Positions 17,767 through 25,380 of a DNA stretch of 64,000 bases are shown in pieces. The DNA is from Bacteroidales bacterium UBA5536 (GTDB taxonomy: Bacteria; Bacteroidota; Bacteroidia; Bacteroidales; F082). The position numbers were made by a program, and so were the translations under genes. The notes below the pieces were generated by a model, which did not search any database, was not told where the DNA came from, and saw only the letters and a list, made by a program, of their open reading frames with translations. Position 1 is the stretch's first letter. Each line of letters begins with the position of its first letter. The DNA lies in NCBI GenBank assembly GCA_002426795.1, contig DINQ01000020.1:381017-445016 (forward strand). The letters are read 5' to 3'.

Positions 17767-19389
17767 TTAGAGTCTCTGCGTCAAGCTGATATAAATCCTG
17801 CTGAAGGTGTTGATTTTTTCAAAAGTTCCTTCGTAATAGATGCCAGAGGATAGTTTTTTGTAAATTCTCCAGTTGATATTAAGCTCAGCCAAATGCTGAT
17901 TAAGTTTACTTTCGGCATTATAAAACTGATAGTTTACATGACGGTAACCGATTCCACTGTATATCTTTCCTTTCAACAAATCTTTATTGAATAGAACACT
18001 GTAAATTTCACCATTTATATAGGAGGTTTCGAGCAGCGTGAAAGATACGGTTGTGCTTGCATTAATAAAGGGCAATCTTAAATAAGAAGCATACAAATAC
18101 AGGTTTTTCGAAGGCTTTGGATCCTGTTTTCTGTTCCGGTAACCAGCTCTTACACCAAAACTGGTATATTTAAATGGACGCCCGTTAATCTGCAAACTAT
18201 AGCCTTGGGTAGCCTCTGCCTCTAGCAGGCGCTCTACAATGTCCTTGTATGTTTCGTAATAAATAATATTGTTTCGTGAGCTGAAAGATAATGAAGCAGA
18301 ATATTTGGAGTGAAAGCGATAACGCAACATCAAATAGAGGTTTGTTAATCGGGCTGAATTATCGGTAACATCCTTTACAACTTTGTACATGTCAAGTTCA
18401 GCAGATCCAAAAAAGTAAAGTTTATTGAGCAATGTATTCGCGTGCTGCAGGTAAACAAATCGTCTGTCTGTTTTGCCGGCATTTTTTTGTTCAACAAAAG
18501 CTGCCGATGTTTGGGCGATACCGTTTTTTGATTTCACTTCATGACTCACAAAACCACCATACTGACCTAAATCAGGATTGATGCTGTAATCTGCATAATC
18601 CGGTCGTGACCCAAAAATTGCGCCAACCGAAAACGATCCAAGCATCACTTCTGCCTGCAGCCCATCGATGGCACCAAGACTTGACAACTTTGTGTTGATT
18701 TTCCGGCCAAACCAAATATTGGCTTTCTCTGGCACCTGGTAGTGGACTGCAAGGGTATAAATTTTTAAACCATTGAAAATGTTTTCCTGTATCAGGTTCC
18801 ATTCCTGATCGCGATGCACAAACGAAATATATGTTTCGGTTGAAAACCTGCTACCACTTATGTTTTCTGCATTCAATGAAATAGTGTAGCGCATTTTCTG
18901 GGAATTTCCCGCGTTGGTGTTTGAAAAGTTGGAGTAGGAAGCCAGTCCAAACTTTCCGGAAATGCGTTGTTTTTGTTTTTTAGGATTATCTGGTACTGCA
19001 GATGCTTCCACTGGATCATTAGTATTTTCTTCTTGCTCTTTTTCGGTTATTGCTACTGGTTGAGGAACCTGATCATGAGTCTGAAAATCATCGGCAACTT
19101 GCGTTTTTTCAAAGCTGATAATGCTGTCGCCGACCGTGAAGCTTTTGCCACCCAGCGGTGTTGCGACACACGACATGGACGATAGACTATTTACCAATAA
19201 CGCGGGAATGGATTTTCCTTGTTCCATTATAAATAATGTGTCGCCTGCCTGAAGGTGCCTGGTTGATCTGAATTTGATGTAAACATTACCCGATGTAATA
19301 TAAGAAACAGTCCCCTCGATATAATTCTGCTCTTGCGCCTGGCCAAAAAGAGATATTACTAAAAAAAGGAATACAAGAATTTTCTTCAT
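17767..19389 (-). CDS. Predicted outer-membrane beta-barrel protein of the multihaem operon
   Basis: 541 residues from MKKILVFLFLV, with a signal peptide ending around GQAQ. Start chosen because the next gene upstream stops one base before it. Residues about 20-95 form a small beta domain (YIEGTVSYITSGNVYIKF, LQAGDTLFI). A Glu/Pro-rich linker follows (about 100-145). From about 150 to the end the sequence is strand after strand of alternating polar/hydrophobic residues with many Tyr/Phe, ending RIYISLTQRL, consistent with a barrel of many strands. It has no CxxCH. I do not recognise a named family. By position, last in an operon with 20- and 40-haem cytochromes, it is a candidate for the porin-like sheath that MtrB/PioB play in other electron conduits. 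That role is inference. Confidence 0.65.
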   Translation of the reverse strand: MKKILVFLFLVISLFGQAQEQNYIEGTVSYITSGNVYIKFRSTRHLQAGDTLFIMEQGKSIPALLVNSLSSMSCVATPLGGKSFTVGDSIISFEKTQVADDFQTHDQVPQPVAITEKEQEENTNDPVEASAVPDNPKKQKQRISGKFGLASYSNFSNTNAGNSQKMRYTISLNAENISGSRFSTETYISFVHRDQEWNLIQENIFNGLKIYTLAVHYQVPEKANIWFGRKINTKLSSLGAIDGLQAEVMLGSFSVGAIFGSRPDYADYSINPDLGQYGGFVSHEVKSKNGIAQTSAAFVEQKNAGKTDRRFVYLQHANTLLNKLYFFGSAELDMYKVVKDVTDNSARLTNLYLMLRYRFHSKYSASLSFSSRNNIIYYETYKDIVERLLEAEATQGYSLQINGRPFKYTSFGVRAGYRNRKQDPKPSKNLYLYASYLRLPFINASTTVSFTLLETSYINGEIYSVLFNKDLLKGKIYSGIGYRHVNYQFYNAESKLNQHLAELNINWRIYKKLSSGIYYEGTFEKINTFSRIYISLTQRL

Positions 19390-19390
19390 G

Positions 19391-22300
19391 TTAAAACGAT
19401 TTACGGTTATGCATAAGTGACTTATCACTACCATCAGGATGGCAATCCAGGCACGCGGCACTGTTATACTGGTACCCGGGAACACCCTGGTGTTCGTTAT
19501 TCATCGATGCCTGATTGTGCTCGTGGCAATCGATGCAACTGAAGACTGTATAATTGGATGGGTTGGTGTGACAATCTGCACAAAGATCCCACTCACCATT
19601 GTGCTTGCCAGAATAGATTGGAAAGTATTGTGCATCATGATTAAAAGTTGAAGGATCCCAGACGCTTTGGGTATGGCAGGTTTCGCATTCGGTGGGGAAT
19701 TGTGCCGAAGCATGTGGAGGATTGGTTGTTTGGTTATAGTCGGCTGTGTGGCAGGCATAACACGTATTTGGTGTGTTGTTATAATTGCCATTGTGGCATA
19801 AAACGCACTCGTTCGAGATACCTGTATGAGCGCCCATTAGCACATAATAATCATTGTGAATGGGAAAAGTAGCAGGACTCCAACCGGCATTCGTGGTGTG
19901 ACAGGTTTCACATGTTTGTGGTAACCCTATTTGCTGGTGGTTGGGGTTATTTGTTTGGTTAAATTCAGTATTATGACAAGCAAAACACTCGGTAGGAGTG
20001 CCTGTATATCCATTGGCATGGCAAGTAGCGCATTCAGCTGTTGTGTGCGCGCCGGTCAGCGGGAAATTCGTCAGATTGTGGTTAAATCCACCCTGTGCAT
20101 CGCCGGTAGGATGGCACTCGAAACATGCCTGACTGTTGTATTGATACCCGCCAATACCCTGGTGCTCCTCATTCATGTCGGTTTGGTTATGCTCATGACA
20201 ATCAATACAGCTAAATTGCGCATAGTTTGACGGTGTTGTATGACATTCGACACAACTTGTCCATTCTCCCTGATGCTTGCCGGAATAAATTGGGAAATAC
20301 TGAGCGTCATGTTCAAAAGTAGATGGCTGCCAGGCGCTCTGTGTATGACATACCAAACAATCTGTTGAAAACTGAGCTTCAAGGTGAGGTGGGTCTGTTG
20401 TTTGATTGTACTCGTTGGTATGGCACTCAAAGCATGTATTTGGAGTTGTAACATAATTGCCATTGTGGCATTGCATACACTGGTTGGAAATAGATGCATG
20501 AACCCCTTCCAATACATAATAAGTGTTGTGAACAGGGAACTGGGCAGGTTGCCAGTCGGGTTGTGTAGTATGGCATTCCTGACACTCCTGGTTGAGTGAA
20601 AGTTGTAGGTGGTTTGGATTAACGCTCTGATTATAATCCTCCTGATGGCAAGCAAAGCAATTTGTCGGAGTTCCGGCATAGCCATTGCTATGACATTGGG
20701 CACAGGATGTGGTGATATGCGCTCCTGTAAGAGGGAAATTAGTCGAATTGTGGTTAAATCCATCGTCAGCATCACCGGTAGGATGGCACTCAAAGCACGC
20801 CTGACTATTGTATTGGTAGCCTCCAATGCCCTGATGCTCCTGATTCATGTCGCTTTGGTTGTGTTCGTGACAATCAATACAACTGAACAGGGCATAATTG
20901 GTTGGAGTAGTGTGGCATTCTGTGCAACTCGTCCACTCATTGTTATGTTTTCCTGAGTAAATAGGAAAGTACTGTGCATCATGTTCAAAAGTTGATGGCT
21001 CCCAGGCGCTCTCAGTATGACAGACCAAACAGTCTGTCGAAAACTGGGCAACCTCATGCGGGGGATCATTGGTTTGGTTGTAATCTTCTGTGTGGCAGGC
21101 GTAGCAGGTATTCGGGGTGCTGACATAATTTCCGTTGTGACATTGCATGCATTCATTGGCAATGGAAGCATGCGCGCCAGCAAGCACATAGTATTCGTTG
21201 TGAACTTCGAATTGTGCTGGTTTCCATTCGGGCTGTGTCGTGTGACAAGAAGCACAATCGGTTCCCAAATTGATCTCAGTATGATTGGGATTTGAAGTTT
21301 CGTTAAAATCGTTCATATGACAGGCTGAACATTCACTTGGAGTTCCGGCATACGAATTCTGATGGCAATCAACGCACTGTGTGGTCACATGAGCTCCTGT
21401 CAAAGGGAAAGCGGATAAATTATGGTTGAAGCCATCCTCAGCATTTCCAGCTGGGTGACATTCCAGGCAAGCTTGACTTTCATATATATAGCCTCCAACA
21501 TCGCCATGCTCATCATCCATATCATTTTTGTTGTGTTCATGGCAGCTGATACAGGTAAACTGGGCATAATTGGATGGAACCTCATGGCATTCGGTACAAC
21601 TGTTCCATTCGCCACGGTGCTTGCCCGAATAGATGGGAAAATATTCACCGTCGTGGATTCTGAATTCTGCAGGTCGCCAACCCGGATCTGTTGTATGACA
21701 ATCCGTACAAGTGGTAGATAGGTTAATGGCCTGGTGATTGGGATTTATTGTTGCCTGAAAATCAGTCTGGTGACAGCTAAAACATTCTTGCGATAAACCC
21801 TGGTAGGTTCCCTGATCATGGCAGGAACGGCAGTCATTGAGCTGATGTCCTTTTGTAAGTGGAAAAAAGTCGTGGTTGATGGAAGAGCCCGTCCAGGTAA
21901 ATGCGTTTTGAAAATGGCATTCGATACAATTGGTAGAGAAGTTTCCCGTAACGTGATTTGGGTTTGTCGTAGCCTGAAAATCTTGCTCGTGGCAGTCAAT
22001 ACATTCTATCCCCAGTGGCTCAAACCGCAGTTTACTGGCCGATGGATGGCATGCGTAACAATCTGCCGTAAAATGAGCCCCTAGAAGCGGAAAGCGCCCC
22101 ATTTGATGAATCTGGGTGATGTTGTTTACCAGCCATGAATCGGAATTGTGACATTGCGCACAATCGGGACCGGTTGTTTGTTCGTGGATGTCTGCATGAC
22201 AACTGATACAAGATGGGGATGCCTGATTAAATACCAGAGTGCTGTGACAAGCGCGGCAATCTGTTTGGCGATGTTGACCACTCAAGACAAATCCTGTTGT

Positions 22301-22456
22301 TTGGTGATCAAAAGTATATTGGCCTTCGGTCAGCTTCCAACCCGATTCATCATGACAATCGGAACATTTGATATTGAGGTCGCCACCATGTGGCGATTGT
22401 GCGAAAGTACTGATGCCAATAAAAAGGCAAATGATTATTTGTGACAAGCTTCGCAT
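19391..22456 (-). CDS. Forty-haem c-type cytochrome with tandem nine-haem repeats
   Basis: 1021 residues, signal peptide ending FAQ (about residue 20), no transmembrane segment and no T9SS tail. I count 40 CxxCH haem-binding motifs. The protein is one haem followed by thirteen three-haem modules. In each module the first CxxCH is usually preceded by a strand of the form HxxxFPLTGAH. Residues 361-584, 585-808 and 809-1021 are three tandem copies of a 224-residue, nine-haem unit. Residues 209-360 are a six-haem version lacking one module. Many His outside CxxCH (NPNH, DPPH, EEHQ, HNH) could be distal ligands, giving bis-His low-potential haems. It overlaps the 20-haem gene by 22 bp. Periplasmic or surface-exposed electron wire is the likely role; the partner is unknown. 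Confidence 0.92.
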   Translation of the reverse strand: MRSLSQIIICLFIGISTFAQSPHGGDLNIKCSDCHDESGWKLTEGQYTFDHQTTGFVLSGQHRQTDCRACHSTLVFNQASPSCISCHADIHEQTTGPDCAQCHNSDSWLVNNITQIHQMGRFPLLGAHFTADCYACHPSASKLRFEPLGIECIDCHEQDFQATTNPNHVTGNFSTNCIECHFQNAFTWTGSSINHDFFPLTKGHQLNDCRSCHDQGTYQGLSQECFSCHQTDFQATINPNHQAINLSTTCTDCHTTDPGWRPAEFRIHDGEYFPIYSGKHRGEWNSCTECHEVPSNYAQFTCISCHEHNKNDMDDEHGDVGGYIYESQACLECHPAGNAEDGFNHNLSAFPLTGAHVTTQCVDCHQNSYAGTPSECSACHMNDFNETSNPNHTEINLGTDCASCHTTQPEWKPAQFEVHNEYYVLAGAHASIANECMQCHNGNYVSTPNTCYACHTEDYNQTNDPPHEVAQFSTDCLVCHTESAWEPSTFEHDAQYFPIYSGKHNNEWTSCTECHTTPTNYALFSCIDCHEHNQSDMNQEHQGIGGYQYNSQACFECHPTGDADDGFNHNSTNFPLTGAHITTSCAQCHSNGYAGTPTNCFACHQEDYNQSVNPNHLQLSLNQECQECHTTQPDWQPAQFPVHNTYYVLEGVHASISNQCMQCHNGNYVTTPNTCFECHTNEYNQTTDPPHLEAQFSTDCLVCHTQSAWQPSTFEHDAQYFPIYSGKHQGEWTSCVECHTTPSNYAQFSCIDCHEHNQTDMNEEHQGIGGYQYNSQACFECHPTGDAQGGFNHNLTNFPLTGAHTTAECATCHANGYTGTPTECFACHNTEFNQTNNPNHQQIGLPQTCETCHTTNAGWSPATFPIHNDYYVLMGAHTGISNECVLCHNGNYNNTPNTCYACHTADYNQTTNPPHASAQFPTECETCHTQSVWDPSTFNHDAQYFPIYSGKHNGEWDLCADCHTNPSNYTVFSCIDCHEHNQASMNNEHQGVPGYQYNSAACLDCHPDGSDKSLMHNRKSF
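19394..20032 (-). repeat. Nine-haem tandem repeat, copy 3 (C-terminal, shorter)
   Basis: Encodes residues 809-1021 of the 40-haem cytochrome. It follows the same haem order as copies 1 and 2 but ends with DGSDKSLMHNRKSF where the others continue into FPLTGAH, so the gene stops inside the next unit boundary. Confidence 0.9.
20033..20704 (-). repeat. Nine-haem tandem repeat, copy 2 (672 bp)
   Basis: Encodes residues 585-808. The spacing to copies 1 and 3 is exactly 672 bp, checked with the Gly-Thr-Pro codons after the second turn (21343, 20671 and the matching site at 19999). Copies have diverged, so this is not a recent assembly duplicate. Confidence 0.9.
20705..21376 (-). repeat. Nine-haem tandem repeat, copy 1 (672 bp)
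   Basis: Encodes residues 361-584 of the 40-haem cytochrome, beginning at the CVDCH motif. It contains nine CxxCH arranged as three three-haem modules. Confidence 0.9.
21377..21832 (-). repeat. Partial (six-haem) repeat unit
   Basis: Encodes residues 209-360 (152 residues). It aligns with the first three and last three haems of the nine-haem unit; the middle 72 residues (one three-haem module) are absent. The join falls between HTTDPGWRPAEF and YFPIYSGKH. Confidence 0.8.
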
Positions 22457-24030
22457 GTGAAATCGGGTATTTTATAAAGTAAAACAGATTGGTTGTTGAG
22501 AATGGTTGGTTTATGGCAACCGGAACAGGCAACATTTGCATGCGCCCCATCCAGTTTAAATTGTGTTTTATTGTGGTCGAAATTGAGCGGTTTCCAGAGA
22601 TTGGTGTTGTGACAGCGCTGACACTCATTTTGGTTATTTACGACAAATTGGCCCGCATGTGCATCGGTATGGCATCGTGTGCATGAAGTTGAAAGTCCTG
22701 CAAATTCTTGTTGATTGTTGTTTTTTGGATCAAAGTGGCAGGCTTTGCAGTCTTGGGTTAGATGCTTTCCGGTTAATTCAAATTTTGTACGTGAATGATC
22801 GAAAGTAACGGCAGACCATCTTTCTTCGTTGTGACATGTTTTGCAGTTACTCTCCGGATAGTAGGAGGCTGTTATATAACCATCGTGAATATCGTCATGG
22901 CAATCGTTGCAGCTTGATCCAATGGATTTAAATCGCCAGCGATCTGGTTTTTGGTGACATGCGAAACAAGGTGTTGCCCGATGTGCACCTTCAAGTGGGA
23001 AAGTAGTATTTGTGTGCTGGTCCAAACCGAAAAGCGATGGTGTAAAACCAGAAGTTGTATGACATTCGATACAATCGCGGGTTTTATTGGCTTCAACAAA
23101 ATCACCATCATGTTGGTCCCGATGACAATCGAAACAATATTGGTGAGGTAAAGCGGCGGTAAGGTTCTTTTTGTGACATTGCTTGCAGTCAACCTGCATG
23201 TGCATGCCTGTTAGCGGGTATCCTGTGAGATTGTGATTGAACTGTTTTGTGTTGGATATTTGCTGAAATGATTCTTCGTTGTGGCACCGGCGGCAATCCT
23301 GACCAAACTTGTTATCATGAACGTCTTTGTGACAGGCAGTACAATTGTCATGTTCAATAGGTTTAAAAAGCTGAAATGAAGCATTGTTTCGTGTTTCAAT
23401 TTTATGACAATCAATGCAATCTACAAGTTTATGTTTGCCCTTTAGAGAAAAGTTGGACATGGTATGGTCAAACTTTCCGGCAGGCTTAAACGCCTCATAA
23501 TCATGACATTTAATACAGTCATTTTCCAATGATTTTTGGTGATAATCATCATGACAGGCCAGGCATTCCGTTCTTAATCCAAGGTAGGTATATTTTTTCT
23601 CCAGAATTTTGGGATCAATGATATTTTTGGCCTGGTGACAATCCTCGCAAGCTGCCTTTTTATGCGATCCTTCAAGTAAATAGCCAGTTAGCAAATGGTC
23701 AAATTTTTCAGTTTCGAAATTCACAATGCGGAAGTTTCGGCCATGATGGTCATTGTGACATTCAGCGCAATCTTTGCTTTTTACTTCCGGCGAAACATGA
23801 TAGCCTTTATTGTTGTCGATCCGGACCTTCAACTCCTTATGGCAATCCAGACAAAGTGCGTTTGACACTTTATCCCCCAGCACGTGACACAAGGTGCAAT
23901 TCGTCATCCCTTCAAGGTGGGCATGAGGTTCGGCCAGATCGCCGGGTGAAATTTGAGCCTGCAAAACAATACTACTTCCAAAAAGAAAGAGCAATTGTAT
24001 TGAAATGATAATTAAGTGAGACTTTCTCAT
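22435..24030 (-). CDS. Twenty-haem c-type cytochrome
   Basis: 531 residues with a signal peptide (cleavage near LQAQ, about residue 26) and no other membrane segment. I count 20 CxxCH motifs. From the fifth haem on, every third motif is followed by a second His (CHDDYH, CHKDVH, CHRDQH, CHDDIH, CHTDAH), giving a three-haem module of about 65 residues. Each module contains FDHxxTxFxLxGxH before its last CxxCH. The last haem (CEACHK) ends at the C-terminus. It is probably a soluble periplasmic carrier between the inner-membrane oxidoreductase and the 40-haem protein. It lies 3 bp after the FAD/Fe-S gene and overlaps the 40-haem gene by 22 bp. Confidence 0.93.
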   Translation of the reverse strand: MRKSHLIIISIQLLFLFGSSIVLQAQISPGDLAEPHAHLEGMTNCTLCHVLGDKVSNALCLDCHKELKVRIDNNKGYHVSPEVKSKDCAECHNDHHGRNFRIVNFETEKFDHLLTGYLLEGSHKKAACEDCHQAKNIIDPKILEKKYTYLGLRTECLACHDDYHQKSLENDCIKCHDYEAFKPAGKFDHTMSNFSLKGKHKLVDCIDCHKIETRNNASFQLFKPIEHDNCTACHKDVHDNKFGQDCRRCHNEESFQQISNTKQFNHNLTGYPLTGMHMQVDCKQCHKKNLTAALPHQYCFDCHRDQHDGDFVEANKTRDCIECHTTSGFTPSLFGLDQHTNTTFPLEGAHRATPCFACHQKPDRWRFKSIGSSCNDCHDDIHDGYITASYYPESNCKTCHNEERWSAVTFDHSRTKFELTGKHLTQDCKACHFDPKNNNQQEFAGLSTSCTRCHTDAHAGQFVVNNQNECQRCHNTNLWKPLNFDHNKTQFKLDGAHANVACSGCHKPTILNNQSVLLYKIPDFTCEACHK

Positions 24031-24033
24031 AAT

Positions 24034-25380
24034 TTATCCATGCTTGAGTATTGCTTCTCCAAATTTTTTCGTGATCTGTATGCCAGCCTTTTGTAAAAAC
24101 TGAGTTGGCAATTCTCCACCAGCAAAAATGTACACAAGATCATTTTCTCTATCAGCCATTAACTTGTCTTCACAAACGATATCAATGCTCTTGGGTTTGA
24201 TTTCGGTAAGATTGGAGTTGAAAAGAACTTCTATTTTGCCTGCAGCGATGGCTTCATTGATGCGTTCGCTGTTTTTTGGTTTGATGCGTTGAAAGCCCTC
24301 TTTACGGTATGAGAGTAGCACTTCATTCTGATCAGCCAGCAACATTGCAGCTTCTACAGCAGAGTCACCACCACCAACGATGCAGATTTTCTTCCCGCTG
24401 ATTTCCTCAGGTTCGATCAATCGGTATGCTACTTTTTCACTTATTTCTCCTTTCACACCTAGTTTTCTTGGAGTGCCTCTTCGCCCGATGGCCAGCAAAA
24501 CCATTTTTGTTTTCAGCATATCACCATTGTTGGTATGAAGTTGAAAAACGTCATTTTCTGAATCGATAGATTCTATTTTGGTGTTTTCTCTGATGTTGAT
24601 CTCGTTTTTCGAGAGAACTTCCTCCCAGAGCGACAAAAGTTGCTGCTTTGAAGTCTCAAAAAGTTTTACTTTGCCATGAAGTGGAAGATTCATGGCTGAG
24701 GTCATGACAATTTTAGATCGGGGAAAAGTAAAGACAGTTCCGCCCAATGAGTCCTGCTCAACAGTCAGAAACTTTAAACCGTGTTTTTTCGCTGTCAGGG
24801 AGGCAGAAATTCCGGCAGGACCAGCGCCAACAATGATAAGATCATAATCGGCCTGATGACTTTTTCTCAAAGCATGGGCAATGTGGTCAACGGCTTGCCT
24901 GCCCTGTTCAACAGCATTCTTTATCAGCCCCATTCCACCTAATTCTCCTGCAATATAGATCCCTTTAACGTTTGTTTCAAATAACTGGTTGACATGGGGC
25001 AACTCGACTCCTCTTTTTTCGGTACCGATACATAAGGTTATTGCCTCAGTAGGACAGGCATGAAAACATGCACCATGTCCAATACATCGCGAAGCATTAA
25101 TGGTGGTGGCTTTGCCATTTTTAATTCCGATAATGTCTTTTTCGGGACAAGCCGCAATACAAGCGCCACTTTTAATACAGCTATTGGGGTCAATAACCGG
25201 ATGGAGCGATATGGGCTCGTAAAGACCTTCTTCCCTGGCTTTGGCGATTTTCTTTTCAACAATATTCGATTTGTGTCTCAATCGCCAGAGATAGAGTAGA
25301 ATGATAACTCCGGTCAACAGAAAGGCACTTCCATAAACCAGCAATTGTTCTGTAAGTATTGATGCGATCAAAATATCCAT
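24034..25380 (-). CDS. Membrane-anchored Fe-S/FAD pyridine-nucleotide oxidoreductase
   Basis: 448 residues. One N-terminal transmembrane helix (about 13-32) is followed by a ferredoxin-like domain (about 62-115) with two motifs, CIKSGACIAACP and CIGHGACFHACP. In both, the second Cys of the normal CxxCxxCxxxCP is replaced (Ser71, His102). A segment IYIAGELGGMGLIKNAVEQGR (about 141-161) resembles the C-terminal FAD-binding motif of thioredoxin-reductase-like enzymes but lies before the FAD Rossmann motif VGAGPAG (about 184-190). CIVGGGDSAVEAA (about 310) is the NAD(P) site. No CxxC redox disulfide is seen. It probably moves electrons between NAD(P)H or an Fe-S donor and the neighbouring cytochromes. 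It overlaps the cytochrome b-like gene by 13 bp. The direction of flow is unknown. Confidence 0.85.
   Translation of the reverse strand: MDILIASILTEQLLVYGSAFLLTGVIILLYLWRLRHKSNIVEKKIAKAREEGLYEPISLHPVIDPNSCIKSGACIAACPEKDIIGIKNGKATTINASRCIGHGACFHACPTEAITLCIGTEKRGVELPHVNQLFETNVKGIYIAGELGGMGLIKNAVEQGRQAVDHIAHALRKSHQADYDLIIVGAGPAGISASLTAKKHGLKFLTVEQDSLGGTVFTFPRSKIVMTSAMNLPLHGKVKLFETSKQQLLSLWEEVLSKNEINIRENTKIESIDSENDVFQLHTNNGDMLKTKMVLLAIGRRGTPRKLGVKGEISEKVAYRLIEPEEISGKKICIVGGGDSAVEAAMLLADQNEVLLSYRKEGFQRIKPKNSERINEAIAAGKIEVLFNSNLTEIKPKSIDIVCEDKLMADRENDLVYIFAGGELPTQFLQKAGIQITKKFGEAILKHG

Noticed and set aside
20173..20826. Long open frames in other frames and on the plus strand within the cytochrome genes
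   Set aside because: They are by-products of the repeated Cys/His codons; the only frame with haem motifs and a signal peptide is the annotated one.
19391..22456. Periodic repeats that could suggest a CRISPR array or mobile repeat
   Set aside because: The 672-bp period stays in one long reading frame with CxxCH motifs preserved; it is a protein repeat.
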